Positions 6,108 through 15,676 of a stretch of 27,303 nt of DNA are shown piece after piece. Source of the DNA: a virus; IMG/VR virus record IMGVR_UViG_3300034980_000440, positions 1-27,303 of that record; one strand, written 5' to 3'. A program made the translations under genes and the position numbers. The notes below the pieces were generated by a model. The model was not told the DNA's origin, ran no database searches, and saw only the letters and a program-made list of their open reading frames with translations. Within the stretch, counting starts at the first letter, position 1, and every line of letters starts with the position of its first letter.

Positions 6108-9100
6108 GCCTCAAACTGGCGATCGTCGGTCAAGACAAGATTAGCGCAGTTCTCGAAACAGCCAAACGCAATACCGCAGGGTATGCCAATTCAGCAAAAC
6201 AAAACCTCGAAAAGACATCGGGCGCTTTCGCATCGATCAAAGGTTCGATCGAGGGTATGGGCACAAAGTGGTCCGAACTCCGATCCAAGGTTGCTCTTGC
6301 AACCCAAGCGATCGGGATGATTCGGCAAGGGCTCGATGAGTTGCAAGAGTTCGAATCATCGAGAGCGGTCGATCAAATGTTCACACAAATGGTCGAGCAA
6401 CCGGGAATCGTCCTGGCTGCCATGCGTCAAGCCTCGAGGGGTGTCAAAGCAACGGACACCGATCTCAAGCGAATGGCGATGTCGGCGCGTGCCGCGGGGT
6501 TTAATGTAAAAGAGATGACCTTGATTCTCGATGCCGCATCAAAGCGATCGGTCTTTCGAAATACGGGTCTTCTTGAATCATTCAACGAACTAAACACGGC
6601 ATTTAAAAACCAATCAAAAGAGTCGCTCGCGTCGTTGGGTATTGAGTTCGATCGCCAGAAATACATCGAAAAGCAAAGAGCAAATTACAAGAAACTCGGA
6701 AAAGAGGTAAGCGATTACACGTTAAACATCGGCGCTATGCGGGAGGCTTTGCGGCTTTCGGAAGAGGTATCCGGGATCAGTCGGATCAAGTTATCAGAGA
6801 CTGCATCTGTTCTTCGTGAGACTTCGGAGGAACTCGAGAATCTCAAAGACACCGCAGGGAAGGGGATCGTTTCGTTTTTGACGGGCGAAGGGTTCGGAGA
6901 GGACGAAGCCGATGTGATTGCAAACGCTCTCCAAAAGGTCGCGGAGGGTGGCGACGACATGGGATATTCGGTTTCCGTTTTGAATACCCATTTTGGAAAC
7001 ATGGCAAAAAGTTCTCCCGAAATTGCGGCTTTTCTGGATTCCGTCAATAACCGAATGACCGAAGCCAAGGATCGAGTCGATGGTGTGGGGGGTGTGATTC
7101 GTGATTTGCATTCGGTCGATCTTCCCGATTGGTTGGGGGGAGGAGTCGAAGACGTCGGAGAGGTTGGGGCGTCTGCGGTGGGTTTGGTAATCGATGCGGC
7201 AACCGGTTTTACCCAACAAACAAAACTCGGAAATTTCCAATTAAAAGAACAGGTCGAATTCTTGGATCAAGGTTTGGGGATTCTCACAGACTGGGTCGCA
7301 AAGGAACAAGACATAACGGACGAGCGGAGAGATCAAGCCGGACTTTCGAACCAAATGAAACTGACAAAGTCGTGGTTGCAATTCAGGGAAAACGAAGCAA
7401 CATCGATCCAAGATGTCACAAAAAGAATCCGCGAAGCGCGAGCGGCTTTGCGCGAATACGAAGAAGGATGGGCGGCGACAAGTTTCCGAGCGGGGGTTGC
7501 ACAGTTTAGCGGGGCAGAGCGGAAGGATTTCGCGGAAAAATTGCAAGCGATGAAAGACCTGGTCGGGGAAGCTGATTTTGCGAACATAATGTGGCGCGAT
7601 GCGTCCAACCTCACATACACCTTCCTCACCGATCAGGCCTCGGAGATAGAACAAGCGCACTACATTATGAGCGGGTGGGAGGTATACCACGACAGTGCAA
7701 AACAGATCGAAGCGTACCAAGATCAACTTCGCAATCTTTACATGAGACAAAATAACCAAGGGAAGATCCTCGAGAAACAAAACATGATCACACGGTCTAA
7801 GAACCGGATGACATATGTCGAGGACAAAGCGGAACTCGTCAAAATGGAGCACCAAATCCGGGTCGCGGAGGGCATGATCAAGATCATGTCTGGGGAAATT
7901 GATCTGACAATCGCAGAGGTGATCAACTGGTCCAAAAACATAATGGACGAAGCGGACAAAGCAGAACGAAAACGAAAAGCGGAAAAATGGAAACAACGAA
8001 AAGAAGAGATCAAATCCCTCGAGATCCAACGCTTGCAAAATATGGAGAAGATGTTCGTTTTAGATCTCGAAGCGAAAGGCTTGATGACTGATCGAAAAAG
8101 GTTGTTCTTTTCGCATTCAATAGCGGACGCGATCGACGATATCAACAACAAAAAGCGACGGGGAACGCTCGAAGATTTGGAGCGTGCCGGAAAGCTGTCC
8201 GAAAAACAATGGCTCGAACTCGATGCGCTTCGCATGTCAGAAACCATTCGCGCAGCCGAAAAAGCGAAAGCGATCAAAAGCGCAAACGCACAGGAGAAGG
8301 ATCTGACATTGGAGCACGGTCGAGAAATGGAAACGATCGATCAAGCAAGAATCGAAGCCTCTGCCAAGTATGGTATCGATCAAACGAAATACGCAGAAAG
8401 ACAGAAGCACGGTGCGATCCTGGCTGCGGAGCACAATCTCGAACGAAAACTTTCAGATATCAATCAACGAAAAACGGATTCGATTATCGACGCAGCCGAA
8501 GCAGATCGACAAATTCAGATCGCAACGCTCACGAGCGAGCTGGAGATCGAAGCTATATATGCGGATCGTCGGGCGGCAATACGGGAAGAGGAGTTCGAAA
8601 GACGATCGGAACTTCTCGACGAGTGGACGGTGCAACTTGATAATGTATCCGGACCCCTTTCGCAGATCATTGCGTTAGACGAAAACGCAAGCGCAGGAAC
8701 CGAAACTCTTGCCGCGGCTTTTGCTGTCGCAAGTGTTGCCACTTCCGAAATGTCCGCAGCCACCAACGGATACCGAGCCGCACTTCCGGGGATGCTTAGT
8801 GCCTCGGGTGCCGCGGCTAGCGGCATGATCGAAGACACAAAACGGCAAGCGCAGGTGCAAGGAATGTTCGAGATCGCCTCGTCGCTGAGTTCGTTTGCGT
8901 TCGGGGATATTAAGGGTGGAGCACTACACGCGGCAAGCGCGGCTGCGTTTTTTGCTCTTGCCGGTAAAGGTGGATCAGGAAAGAAAGACAAGTCAGGAGC
9001 GAAGGGTGGATCGATCTCTAAGGGTGGCGGGGGTGGGGGTTCTTCGAAAACAGGATCCACCACGTCGAATCTTGTCCTTAATGTTTCCGGATTTGTGGGA

Positions 9101-9193
9101 AGCGAACACGATCTCGCGGTTGGTATGTCGAAGAATCTAAGCGTATTAGATCACGACAACCCCGGAACGGGACTTGGGAGTCATTTAGCATGA
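6083..9193 (+). CDS. Tape measure protein
   Basis: The product has 1036 residues, by far the longest helical protein here. It is rich in Lys, Glu, Ala and Gln with long stretches of predicted coiled coil (about residues 410-860), the pattern of tape measure proteins that set tail length and line the tube. Near residues 870-960 there is an Ala/Gly-rich hydrophobic region, often the membrane-active part, followed by a Gly/Ser/Lys linker (about 961-990) and a short C-terminal domain. By the usual 0.15 nm per residue, the tail would be about 155 nm. The start is ATG 6083, inside the chaperone extension; the upstream ribosome site is weak, so coupling to that frame may matter. The stop overlaps the next start (ATGA). 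Confidence 0.92.
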   Translation: MAKASGTVSLKLAIVGQDKISAVLETAKRNTAGYANSAKQNLEKTSGAFASIKGSIEGMGTKWSELRSKVALATQAIGMIRQGLDELQEFESSRAVDQMFTQMVEQPGIVLAAMRQASRGVKATDTDLKRMAMSARAAGFNVKEMTLILDAASKRSVFRNTGLLESFNELNTAFKNQSKESLASLGIEFDRQKYIEKQRANYKKLGKEVSDYTLNIGAMREALRLSEEVSGISRIKLSETASVLRETSEELENLKDTAGKGIVSFLTGEGFGEDEADVIANALQKVAEGGDDMGYSVSVLNTHFGNMAKSSPEIAAFLDSVNNRMTEAKDRVDGVGGVIRDLHSVDLPDWLGGGVEDVGEVGASAVGLVIDAATGFTQQTKLGNFQLKEQVEFLDQGLGILTDWVAKEQDITDERRDQAGLSNQMKLTKSWLQFRENEATSIQDVTKRIREARAALREYEEGWAATSFRAGVAQFSGAERKDFAEKLQAMKDLVGEADFANIMWRDASNLTYTFLTDQASEIEQAHYIMSGWEVYHDSAKQIEAYQDQLRNLYMRQNNQGKILEKQNMITRSKNRMTYVEDKAELVKMEHQIRVAEGMIKIMSGEIDLTIAEVINWSKNIMDEADKAERKRKAEKWKQRKEEIKSLEIQRLQNMEKMFVLDLEAKGLMTDRKRLFFSHSIADAIDDINNKKRRGTLEDLERAGKLSEKQWLELDALRMSETIRAAEKAKAIKSANAQEKDLTLEHGREMETIDQARIEASAKYGIDQTKYAERQKHGAILAAEHNLERKLSDINQRKTDSIIDAAEADRQIQIATLTSELEIEAIYADRRAAIREEEFERRSELLDEWTVQLDNVSGPLSQIIALDENASAGTETLAAAFAVASVATSEMSAATNGYRAALPGMLSASGAAASGMIEDTKRQAQVQGMFEIASSLSSFAFGDIKGGALHAASAAAFFALAGKGGSGKKDKSGAKGGSISKGGGGGGSSKTGSTTSNLVLNVSGFVGSEHDLAVGMSKNLSVLDHDNPGTGLGSHLA

Positions 9194-9906
9194 TCGCGGA
9201 GTTGGTCACATTTTGGAGTCGAGGGTGGACCGGTGGCGTAATCGTTGCCGATTCTGCGATCCCTATATCAACAACAATCCCGGTGCCTGCTTCGGCTTCT
9301 CCGATCTATATTGCAAAATATATCGAAAGCACCACAGCCTCTACGACTTGCGCAATCAAGTGGGACATCGTCGGAAATGACAAGATCAAGTTCTATCGAT
9401 CCGGCTCTTCCGCAAACTTTACTCTTTCGATGTCCGGAACGGTTGCGCAGTATATGGGGTTTTCTGCTTCGACGACTTTCTCCGGATCGGGCGCTAACAA
9501 TTACACCGGGACGATTCTCCCTCGTGGATTGTGGCGTCCGCATACCTCCGACGAAGCCTTGAACTTTGGCGAAGTCCTGGGGGGAGGTCACGGTTTGCCG
9601 GGTGCCGTTTACGGTGGCGCGGCTGTCTCGATGTCGGGTTCTTCCGTCGCAAGCCAATCGGGGGTCTTGTCGGCTCAAATATTCAGAGAAGATGCCGCGG
9701 CTTTTTATACTGCTTCGAAAGTTTCGATCGGGGTGTTAGACGTGAAAACCCCCACCACGACTTCGGCTGTGTTGTTTTCGCATGGATCAGGAACGCAGGC
9801 TTTCACATGGTATCACGGGACCCCGTCTGTCTCCGAGCAATCGAGCTTTTCCGGATTCATGGAGATCGCTTTCCCAATTATCCGAGCACCGAAGGGGGGG
9901 GCGTAA
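9190..9906 (+). CDS. Tail tip protein (distal-tail-like)
   Basis: The product has 238 residues and starts at an ATG overlapping the tape measure stop, with GGGAG nine bases before it. It is beta-rich, with many Ser, Thr and Gly. Residues about 55-95 (DKIKFYRSGSSA, then LSMSGTVAQYMGFSAS) form a motif that reappears in looser form near the N-terminus of the next gene. In long-tailed phages, the gene after the tape measure usually encodes the distal tail protein that starts the tip. No specific fold can be proven by eye, so this role is inference from position and composition. Confidence 0.75.
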   Translation: MIAELVTFWSRGWTGGVIVADSAIPISTTIPVPASASPIYIAKYIESTTASTTCAIKWDIVGNDKIKFYRSGSSANFTLSMSGTVAQYMGFSASTTFSGSGANNYTGTILPRGLWRPHTSDEALNFGEVLGGGHGLPGAVYGGAAVSMSGSSVASQSGVLSAQIFREDAAAFYTASKVSIGVLDVKTPTTTSAVLFSHGSGTQAFTWYHGTPSVSEQSSFSGFMEIAFPIIRAPKGGA

Positions 9907-12900
9907 ATGCCACAAGAATATATATCGGGATTCATAAATTGCGACACTCCCGGATTGCAGGATCTGGGCTTCGGGAATTCAACTGTCGGGTATACCACTT
10001 TGACCATGGAGGGTTGGCGGCATTTTTCGGATTATCTCGATGAAATGGAAACGAAGATCAACGCGCTTGCCTCTTTTAATTATTCGGTCGAATACGACAC
10101 GACAGCGAATCCGGACAAGGTGACCTTCACGCAATCGGGGGGATCTGCGGGTGCTCCCGTTTTTGAATCTCTTTCTATGGCATATGCGCTTGGATATGCT
10201 TCGAAAAACCAAGCCAGTTTCGGATCACACGTTGGCGGGATCTCTCCGCTTGCCTGTGTTCCGATCGATGGTTTCTTTTTTCAGGATCGGCGACCGGCGC
10301 GGGAGTATGATTTGGCAGAGCGACGATTCGGAAGGAACACGAACGTCGCGTGGGGTTCGGGCGAGCTGGCGACCCTTGTGATCACTTTGGAGTGGTCGAA
10401 GTTATACCGGATCATGGATGGGCCTTTGCGGTCTGGAAAAATTCGGATCGGGGGTTTGTCTTCGGACTATACGGATTGCTTCGTTTATTCGGTCTCCTCT
10501 CCGGAGGTCCACGGATCTGCGGAGACAGCCGGAACCGTCGAGCTTGAAGTATACATTCCGGAGGATCAAACGCACACGATCGGATCTACTGCGAGCTTTA
10601 CCGATCCGTGGGCGCTCGTTGAACGTGGATATGTGCCATCCTATTTCATGAAAATAGAAGGGCTCCCCTTCCTCTTTTGCGAAACGAAAGCAAGCACGAT
10701 AGGGGTGACGCATCCAACGCACAGCGAAGCGCAAAGCCTGATCATTGATGACTCTTCTGCGTTCAGAGAAAAGATCAATCGAGAGGGCGGGATCGTTGAG
10801 GGTTCCCCCTTGACGATTGGGATCAAGGATTCATCTTCTGGGGTTGGTGACGTTCACGGGATCTTCGGGTCTCCCTCGGGTCGTGCCGTTTTAGATGGCA
10901 CGGTCTACGAATACGACTTTGGAGGGGGCGCAAGTGCGACACAAGCGGTCAACGTCGAGAACATCGTGACCGCAACCGGAACAACCTCCACAGACGGGTT
11001 CGCCTCTTCGGGCTTTTGTTACTTGGGCAAGGAGTGCATCCAATACACCGCGAAGTCGAGCACGTCTTTAACTTGCAATTTTCAAACGCGGGGAACTTGG
11101 GGTTCGACGTATCGACACGGATCCCACGTCGGACCCTCGACCCACAAGATCCTCTCGGATCGTCCGGTTGTTTGGCACGGTCGGATCGTGGAGTTGTGGG
11201 TTTGCTTTGTTGATCCGATCGCGGGTCTTCCGTCGATGACGGCATGGGAGGAAACAGGAAACCAACTGATGGTCGGCTTGTTCGAAGTCCGGGGCACTCC
11301 TGGGTTTGATCGTGGGCTTTGGTCTCTCGAGTTGCGACCCCTTTCCGATAGGCTAAAAAGAAAACCCGAAAGCGCACTCCAAGGTGCTCTCAAACCCTAC
11401 GCAGGAATTACGAAGAACCCCCAAGATCTATGGGTGGCTTTTAATGGCGTAATGGAGTTTCATTCTCAAAAATACACCGCGCCGACTTTATATTGGATAC
11501 TCGAACACACTCGAAGCGCCTCCGAGTATGGCGCGTATATGAGCTTGCAACAGGGAATCCAAACGTGGCTCGACGGGGTGGAGCGGGGGTTGAACTATGA
11601 TCAGGTTTCGGGATCTGTTTTCGGTTCTTCCGATCCCGCAGATCGAAAGGTCGAGTTGACCTTGGGAAAGATTAGCGTCGAATCGGGGGGTGTGTCGTTT
11701 TCGTTTTCTGTTAATAAACTCAACAGCTATACGAACAACCTGGTATGCCGTGGACAGGTTTCCGGATCGGTCCCGTTTGTCCCTCAGAGTTGGGATGTCT
11801 TATATACCACAGCGGCGACGAACTTCCCTTACGAGGTAACAATGCAAGCGCCTTTGACCGGTCAAGGATCGGAAGCGCTTGTGGTAAGTTTGTCAAAATA
11901 CGAGGGAATTGATTCGAGCGATTGGCCTTCCGCAGATCTTAACGTCGGTCCCGCATATGCTTCGATCAATGGTAAAGAGGTGATCTCGTATACCAAGGTT
12001 TTTACGAACTCATTGATTCCGACTTTGGGAGCCAAGCAGATCGCCTTGGGTGGAGTTTCTCGAAACGTCTTTGGTGATAGTCCTGTCGATGCTTTTGCCG
12101 GTGGCAATATTTCAGCGGGTAACGCAATTCTCGACAAGCCGATCCACGAGATCATGAACTCGTTCGTGGAGTCTAGCGGATTGAAAACGGCATCCGGATC
12201 GACTGTAGCGGACGACGGTCCCCGCGGGGCTTTCGATGAAATGGACACGATCGGATCTGGCTATGGGTTGGACGATGCGTATTGGGACGAAGCGCAACAC
12301 CCTATCGATCCGGGGTTCTATTCGAATCATATTGTGACCCCCGGTGGGGCAAGTCTTCAAAAGTTGGTCGGGGGTTACCTCTACGCCAACAACCTCGCCA
12401 TTGGTCCCAAGCGAAGTGGAAACCGGATCAAACTTGGAACGATCTCGACCCTTCCTTTCTCTCCTTTCTACGATGCAACCTTGCGAGACTCCGATCTTCT
12501 TTTAAAGAAACAAGCCGCAACGGTTCGAAAGTTTTCACCGAAACCGAACTCCGTCAAACTTTCGAGATCTTTCGGAGGTGGAAAAGATACGATCACAGTA
12601 AACGAGATGGACGATATAATGGCTCGCGGGTTGCAGTCGTCCAACGTGTCGCTTCCTGGTTTAGCGGAAACCGATTTCTTTGCGTTCGGTTCGGCTGTCG
12701 GTCGCGGCTTGGTAACTCAACACGAGAGCGCGTCTGTCTATTCTTTCAAGGTTCGACCAACTCAGGATTGGCGCGTTGGGATGTCTCTCGACGTTTCTGT
12801 GACCTATCCGGGGATCTATGATATGGCGAACAACGCTTTGGGGCTCGTTGGAAAAGGTCGGATCTTGGAGGTGTCTCGAAACCTTAGAACGGGCGAGATC

Positions 12901-13257
12901 GTGTTGGTTGTGATGATGGGTGTCGGGTCTGCTCCTCTGTGTTATTCTGCAACGGTCACAGGTGTCGCGGGTAACGTGTACACGCTTGACGTTTTCGAGA
13001 CCGAAGGGGGGGATCCTTTGTTCGATCGAACGGAATATGTCCGCGTTTACAATCCTGGAAAGAGCACCGAGATCGACGAGTCTCGATCGATCACTGCGGT
13101 CGATCCTTCGGCAAAAACGCTCACGCTCTCGGGGTCGCTCGGGTTTACTCCGGTAAATGGATATACCCAAGTAACATTCCTACACCAACAAGACTCGAAT
13201 ATCACAACGAGACAGCAAGAGTTCTGCCACTTCAACGACGGGACCCGGTGGATCTAA
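9907..13257 (+). CDS. Large tail tip / central hub protein
   Basis: The product has 1116 residues; a long G-rich site precedes ATG 9907. Residues about 1-95 share a motif with the preceding gene: a DKVTF strand, a Ser-Gly turn, and LSMAYALGYAS. The rest is multi-domain beta-rich sequence with frequent aromatic and Gly residues, and there is no collagen-like or clear enzymatic repeat. Size and position match the tail-associated hub of siphoviruses, which closes the tube, contacts the host envelope and anchors fibres. The last 150 residues look like small beta domains that carry receptor-binding or structural function. No peptidase catalytic motif was visible, although a lysozyme- or peptidase-like module cannot be excluded without a profile search. 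Confidence 0.8.
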   Translation: MPQEYISGFINCDTPGLQDLGFGNSTVGYTTLTMEGWRHFSDYLDEMETKINALASFNYSVEYDTTANPDKVTFTQSGGSAGAPVFESLSMAYALGYASKNQASFGSHVGGISPLACVPIDGFFFQDRRPAREYDLAERRFGRNTNVAWGSGELATLVITLEWSKLYRIMDGPLRSGKIRIGGLSSDYTDCFVYSVSSPEVHGSAETAGTVELEVYIPEDQTHTIGSTASFTDPWALVERGYVPSYFMKIEGLPFLFCETKASTIGVTHPTHSEAQSLIIDDSSAFREKINREGGIVEGSPLTIGIKDSSSGVGDVHGIFGSPSGRAVLDGTVYEYDFGGGASATQAVNVENIVTATGTTSTDGFASSGFCYLGKECIQYTAKSSTSLTCNFQTRGTWGSTYRHGSHVGPSTHKILSDRPVVWHGRIVELWVCFVDPIAGLPSMTAWEETGNQLMVGLFEVRGTPGFDRGLWSLELRPLSDRLKRKPESALQGALKPYAGITKNPQDLWVAFNGVMEFHSQKYTAPTLYWILEHTRSASEYGAYMSLQQGIQTWLDGVERGLNYDQVSGSVFGSSDPADRKVELTLGKISVESGGVSFSFSVNKLNSYTNNLVCRGQVSGSVPFVPQSWDVLYTTAATNFPYEVTMQAPLTGQGSEALVVSLSKYEGIDSSDWPSADLNVGPAYASINGKEVISYTKVFTNSLIPTLGAKQIALGGVSRNVFGDSPVDAFAGGNISAGNAILDKPIHEIMNSFVESSGLKTASGSTVADDGPRGAFDEMDTIGSGYGLDDAYWDEAQHPIDPGFYSNHIVTPGGASLQKLVGGYLYANNLAIGPKRSGNRIKLGTISTLPFSPFYDATLRDSDLLLKKQAATVRKFSPKPNSVKLSRSFGGGKDTITVNEMDDIMARGLQSSNVSLPGLAETDFFAFGSAVGRGLVTQHESASVYSFKVRPTQDWRVGMSLDVSVTYPGIYDMANNALGLVGKGRILEVSRNLRTGEIVLVVMMGVGSAPLCYSATVTGVAGNVYTLDVFETEGGDPLFDRTEYVRVYNPGKSTEIDESRSITAVDPSAKTLTLSGSLGFTPVNGYTQVTFLHQQDSNITTRQQEFCHFNDGTRWI

Positions 13258-14400
13258 ATGGCAAACCTGAATAACACATGGGACAAAACGGACATCTACA
13301 CGGGCGCGGGTGTGATCCCCGGTGTGCCTGTGACCTTCAATCCGATCTTGGGAATGGCTGAAAACCACAGCGCACAATACCGGCTTTTTAATCCGGTTCT
13401 TTTCGCTGCGCAGTCACAGAACGGATTCTGGCAAACGTACTCCGCGGTACACACAGACACGAGCGATCCCCCGGACGGGGTTCCGGATGTCTGGGTCTAC
13501 ACACAGGATTCGAACGTTCACTGTTGTACCTTTATCACTCCCCCGGCTCGCTGTCGCAATATGCAAGGGACGATCTATTACCGAGTGCGCAACAATCACC
13601 CTTCGGCGACGAAGGTTGTCAAAGTTTATTTAAACGGGGTCGAGCTTGATTCCCAAACAGTCGCAGCGGCGACGGTTTCGGAATATGCTCGAGGCTTCAC
13701 GAGTTCAGTGATTGGCGACTCATATGCGGGGTTCACTGCTCCGGATCGTTGGTCGATCGAAGGCGCGGATCTTTCGATCGCTGTGCATTCGATCCTGGTC
13801 GTCGCTCCGGACCACAACCAAATGTCGAGCATAGCGGATTCGTATATGCCGACGAACACGGGATTCCACACGCTCAACGAATCCGGAGCTGGCTCCACGT
13901 ATGGCACGCAAGGAAGTTTCGACACGGGTGATCCTGTGACTGTGGGAACCGTTAACGCTTTGCTCTCGGGACCTGAGAAAACATACAAAAGCAGATCTCA
14001 AACCGTGGCGAGTTTTTGTTCAACGATGGGATCAACCGGTTCGACTCCTGTCTTCTATGGTTCGCAAACCTCGTTTGCTCTCGCTTGGAACTTCTTCGCG
14101 GATTGGAGATATGTCCCCCCGTCAGGATCGACCGTGACTGTTGCGATTATTGGATCGACTTCGGGGGGTGGATCGGGGGGAGTGGTAAGAGTGACCGGAT
14201 CGACGAATGGCGAGAAGGTCGAGTTATCCGTTCCCACTTCGATGAAGTCGAGTTATGAAGGCGACGTTTTCAGCTATGCGCAATTCACAGCAACAGAGCA
14301 ACCATGGGAGAACGAGCACTTTGCGGTTTCTATTCGAGCGCCTTCGAGCGAAACCGTTGCGATTCGTTTTCTTGGTTTGTTCATAACTCCCCCCGCGTGA
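13258..14400 (+). CDS. Tail tip or fibre protein
   Basis: The product has 380 residues. The ATG follows the previous stop without a gap. The protein is beta-rich with many Ser, Thr, Gly and aromatic residues and few charged clusters. Around residues 300-315 there is a Ser/Gly-rich linker (GSTSGGGSGG) that separates an N-terminal part of about 300 residues from a C-terminal beta domain of about 75. Such a shape is common in tail-tip, fibre or decoration proteins. No enzymatic motif or signal sequence is visible. It lies in the late operon between the hub and two small beta-rich proteins, so a virion role is likely; the exact role is unknown. Confidence 0.75.
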   Translation: MANLNNTWDKTDIYTGAGVIPGVPVTFNPILGMAENHSAQYRLFNPVLFAAQSQNGFWQTYSAVHTDTSDPPDGVPDVWVYTQDSNVHCCTFITPPARCRNMQGTIYYRVRNNHPSATKVVKVYLNGVELDSQTVAAATVSEYARGFTSSVIGDSYAGFTAPDRWSIEGADLSIAVHSILVVAPDHNQMSSIADSYMPTNTGFHTLNESGAGSTYGTQGSFDTGDPVTVGTVNALLSGPEKTYKSRSQTVASFCSTMGSTGSTPVFYGSQTSFALAWNFFADWRYVPPSGSTVTVAIIGSTSGGGSGGVVRVTGSTNGEKVELSVPTSMKSSYEGDVFSYAQFTATEQPWENEHFAVSIRAPSSETVAIRFLGLFITPPA

Positions 14401-14409
14401 GGTGGCTTG

Positions 14410-14934
14410 ATGCCTTTTCTTGATCCCGATGAATTATACGATAGCCAAACGCAACCCCCGGTCGTCAAGAATGGCGCTTTTCCTCTCGCGTCGGTTGCTT
14501 GTGCCGTTGAGCATAGGCAACTCGCGTTGGTATATGGTGCGCCTCTTTTCTATACGATGACCCTCGAACAGACTTATAGGTCTGTCAGTGGGGGAGGAGA
14601 GACAACAACAGCCGACAGAACGATCGATGTCTGGGTGCCTTCTTTTTGCAACCTGATGGGGTTCAAGGCTGTGGGCTCGGGTTCGGGTGTTTTGAAAATT
14701 GAATATGGATCGATCGATTATTTCATATCGATGGGGGGTGGCGATTCGGACGCACCGATCGCAAACAAAAAACAATCGCTTTCGCTTTCGTCGGGTCCAT
14801 TGGCTCCCGCAGAAATGATCGCGTTTACGGCTGCGGACACTCCGCAGCGTTTAGAACTAACCGTGACACCGGGAACGGATGTCTACATTGAGCAACTGAT
14901 CGTGGTCTTTTCGAAGACTTCGGGATCAATATAG
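14410..14934 (+). CDS. Small beta-rich virion protein
   Basis: The product has 174 residues from ATG 14410; GAGGTGG lies a few bases upstream and makes this a better start than the TTG three bases earlier. The sequence is mostly beta-type, with a Gly-rich strand pair in the middle and a C-terminal strand (QLIVVFSK). There are few charged residues, and no signal peptide or membrane helix. It sits among the tail-tip genes and could form a trimeric tip, a fibre head or a decoration. I do not recognise the family. Confidence 0.7.
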   Translation: MPFLDPDELYDSQTQPPVVKNGAFPLASVACAVEHRQLALVYGAPLFYTMTLEQTYRSVSGGGETTTADRTIDVWVPSFCNLMGFKAVGSGSGVLKIEYGSIDYFISMGGGDSDAPIANKKQSLSLSSGPLAPAEMIAFTAADTPQRLELTVTPGTDVYIEQLIVVFSKTSGSI

Positions 14935-14945
14935 GAGAAGAGACA

Positions 14946-15338
14946 ATGGCAAGAGGAGAACAAAAGATCATCGACGCGAGCACCGCAGGATCGGGTTCCG
15001 TCACTTTTACAACGCACCATAGCGGACAGGTGGCGGTGACTATTACGTGTGGAGATACCTCCGCAAACTTTGCGATCTATGCAAAAGCGACATCGACAGC
15101 GACGGATTCGAAGGTCTTCTCGACTTTTTCCGCAACGCCATCGACAGCGGCAATCACGGGTAACACTTCCGCGACTGCGGCTGTGGCTTATTCAAACGCA
15201 CAGCTTTCGACGGCATACGGCGACGCATCCGCGGGGGTGTCGATTACTTTGGATGGTTCTATGTATAGCTATTCGGTGAAGTGGAACAGCAACACCGACA
15301 CAGTCAACGCTTGGGCCTATGTTGGGGATTCGGCGTGA
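14946..15338 (+). CDS. Small Thr/Ser/Ala-rich virion protein
   Basis: The product has 130 residues with an AGGAGA site before ATG 14946. More than half of the residues are Ala, Ser, Thr or Gly, in an alternating pattern that predicts a single beta-sandwich domain. It ends in a strand-like segment with Trp at two places (VKWNSN and NAWAYVGDS). It has no signal peptide. Size, composition and location in the tail-tip cluster suggest a decoration protein or receptor-contacting tip domain. The stop overlaps the next ATG (TGATG). Its family is not recognised. Confidence 0.7.
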   Translation: MARGEQKIIDASTAGSGSVTFTTHHSGQVAVTITCGDTSANFAIYAKATSTATDSKVFSTFSATPSTAAITGNTSATAAVAYSNAQLSTAYGDASAGVSITLDGSMYSYSVKWNSNTDTVNAWAYVGDSA

Positions 15339-15676
15339 TGGATAACTTGGAGCAATACATACCGGGCGCGGTGCTTTTGGCGCTCCTCGTTGTTGATCGC
15401 GTCTTGGGTTGGAGTGCAAAAAGGATCGAGCCTTCGTTGCGTGAAATCCTCGACAAAACACAGGACCTTCACGAGTGGCACGACAGAAGAGATCAAGATG
15501 GTCTTTTCATATGGTATCAAAGAAAAGAGCACGATCACGTTCTGGGAAGGCTTGCCGACACAATCGATCGCCAGACAACCTTGACGTATGAGATCGTGAA
15601 CGAGTTAAGAGCGATCCACACTTCGACGAAAAGGACAGAAGGCGAGGTCGAAAAGTTGAGAGACAAGATCAACTAA
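15338..15676 (+). CDS. One-TM coiled-coil membrane protein (holin-region candidate)
   Basis: The product has 112 residues from ATG 15338, which overlaps the preceding stop. Residues about 7-24 form a hydrophobic helix (IPGAVLLALLVV) near the N-terminus, and the rest is a charged amphipathic helix with heptad-like spacing and several His and Arg. Proteins of this shape occur near lysis and tail genes of many phages, including accessory holins, inner-membrane spanins and XhlA-like proteins (XhlA has its membrane helix at the other end). The endolysin is far away on the other strand, so a lysis role is uncertain. The stop overlaps the next start (TAATG). Confidence 0.75.
   Translation: MDNLEQYIPGAVLLALLVVDRVLGWSAKRIEPSLREILDKTQDLHEWHDRRDQDGLFIWYQRKEHDHVLGRLADTIDRQTTLTYEIVNELRAIHTSTKRTEGEVEKLRDKIN

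Noticed and set aside
7241-8038. 265-codon minus-strand frame opposite the tape measure
   Set aside because: Phe/Leu/His/Cys-rich composition is typical of the reverse of Glu/Lys-rich coiled coil; the opposite strand codes well.
8515-9063. 182-codon minus-strand frame opposite the tape measure C-terminus
   Set aside because: Pro/Ser/Ala-rich mirror of the coding strand; no ribosome site and no neighbours on that strand.
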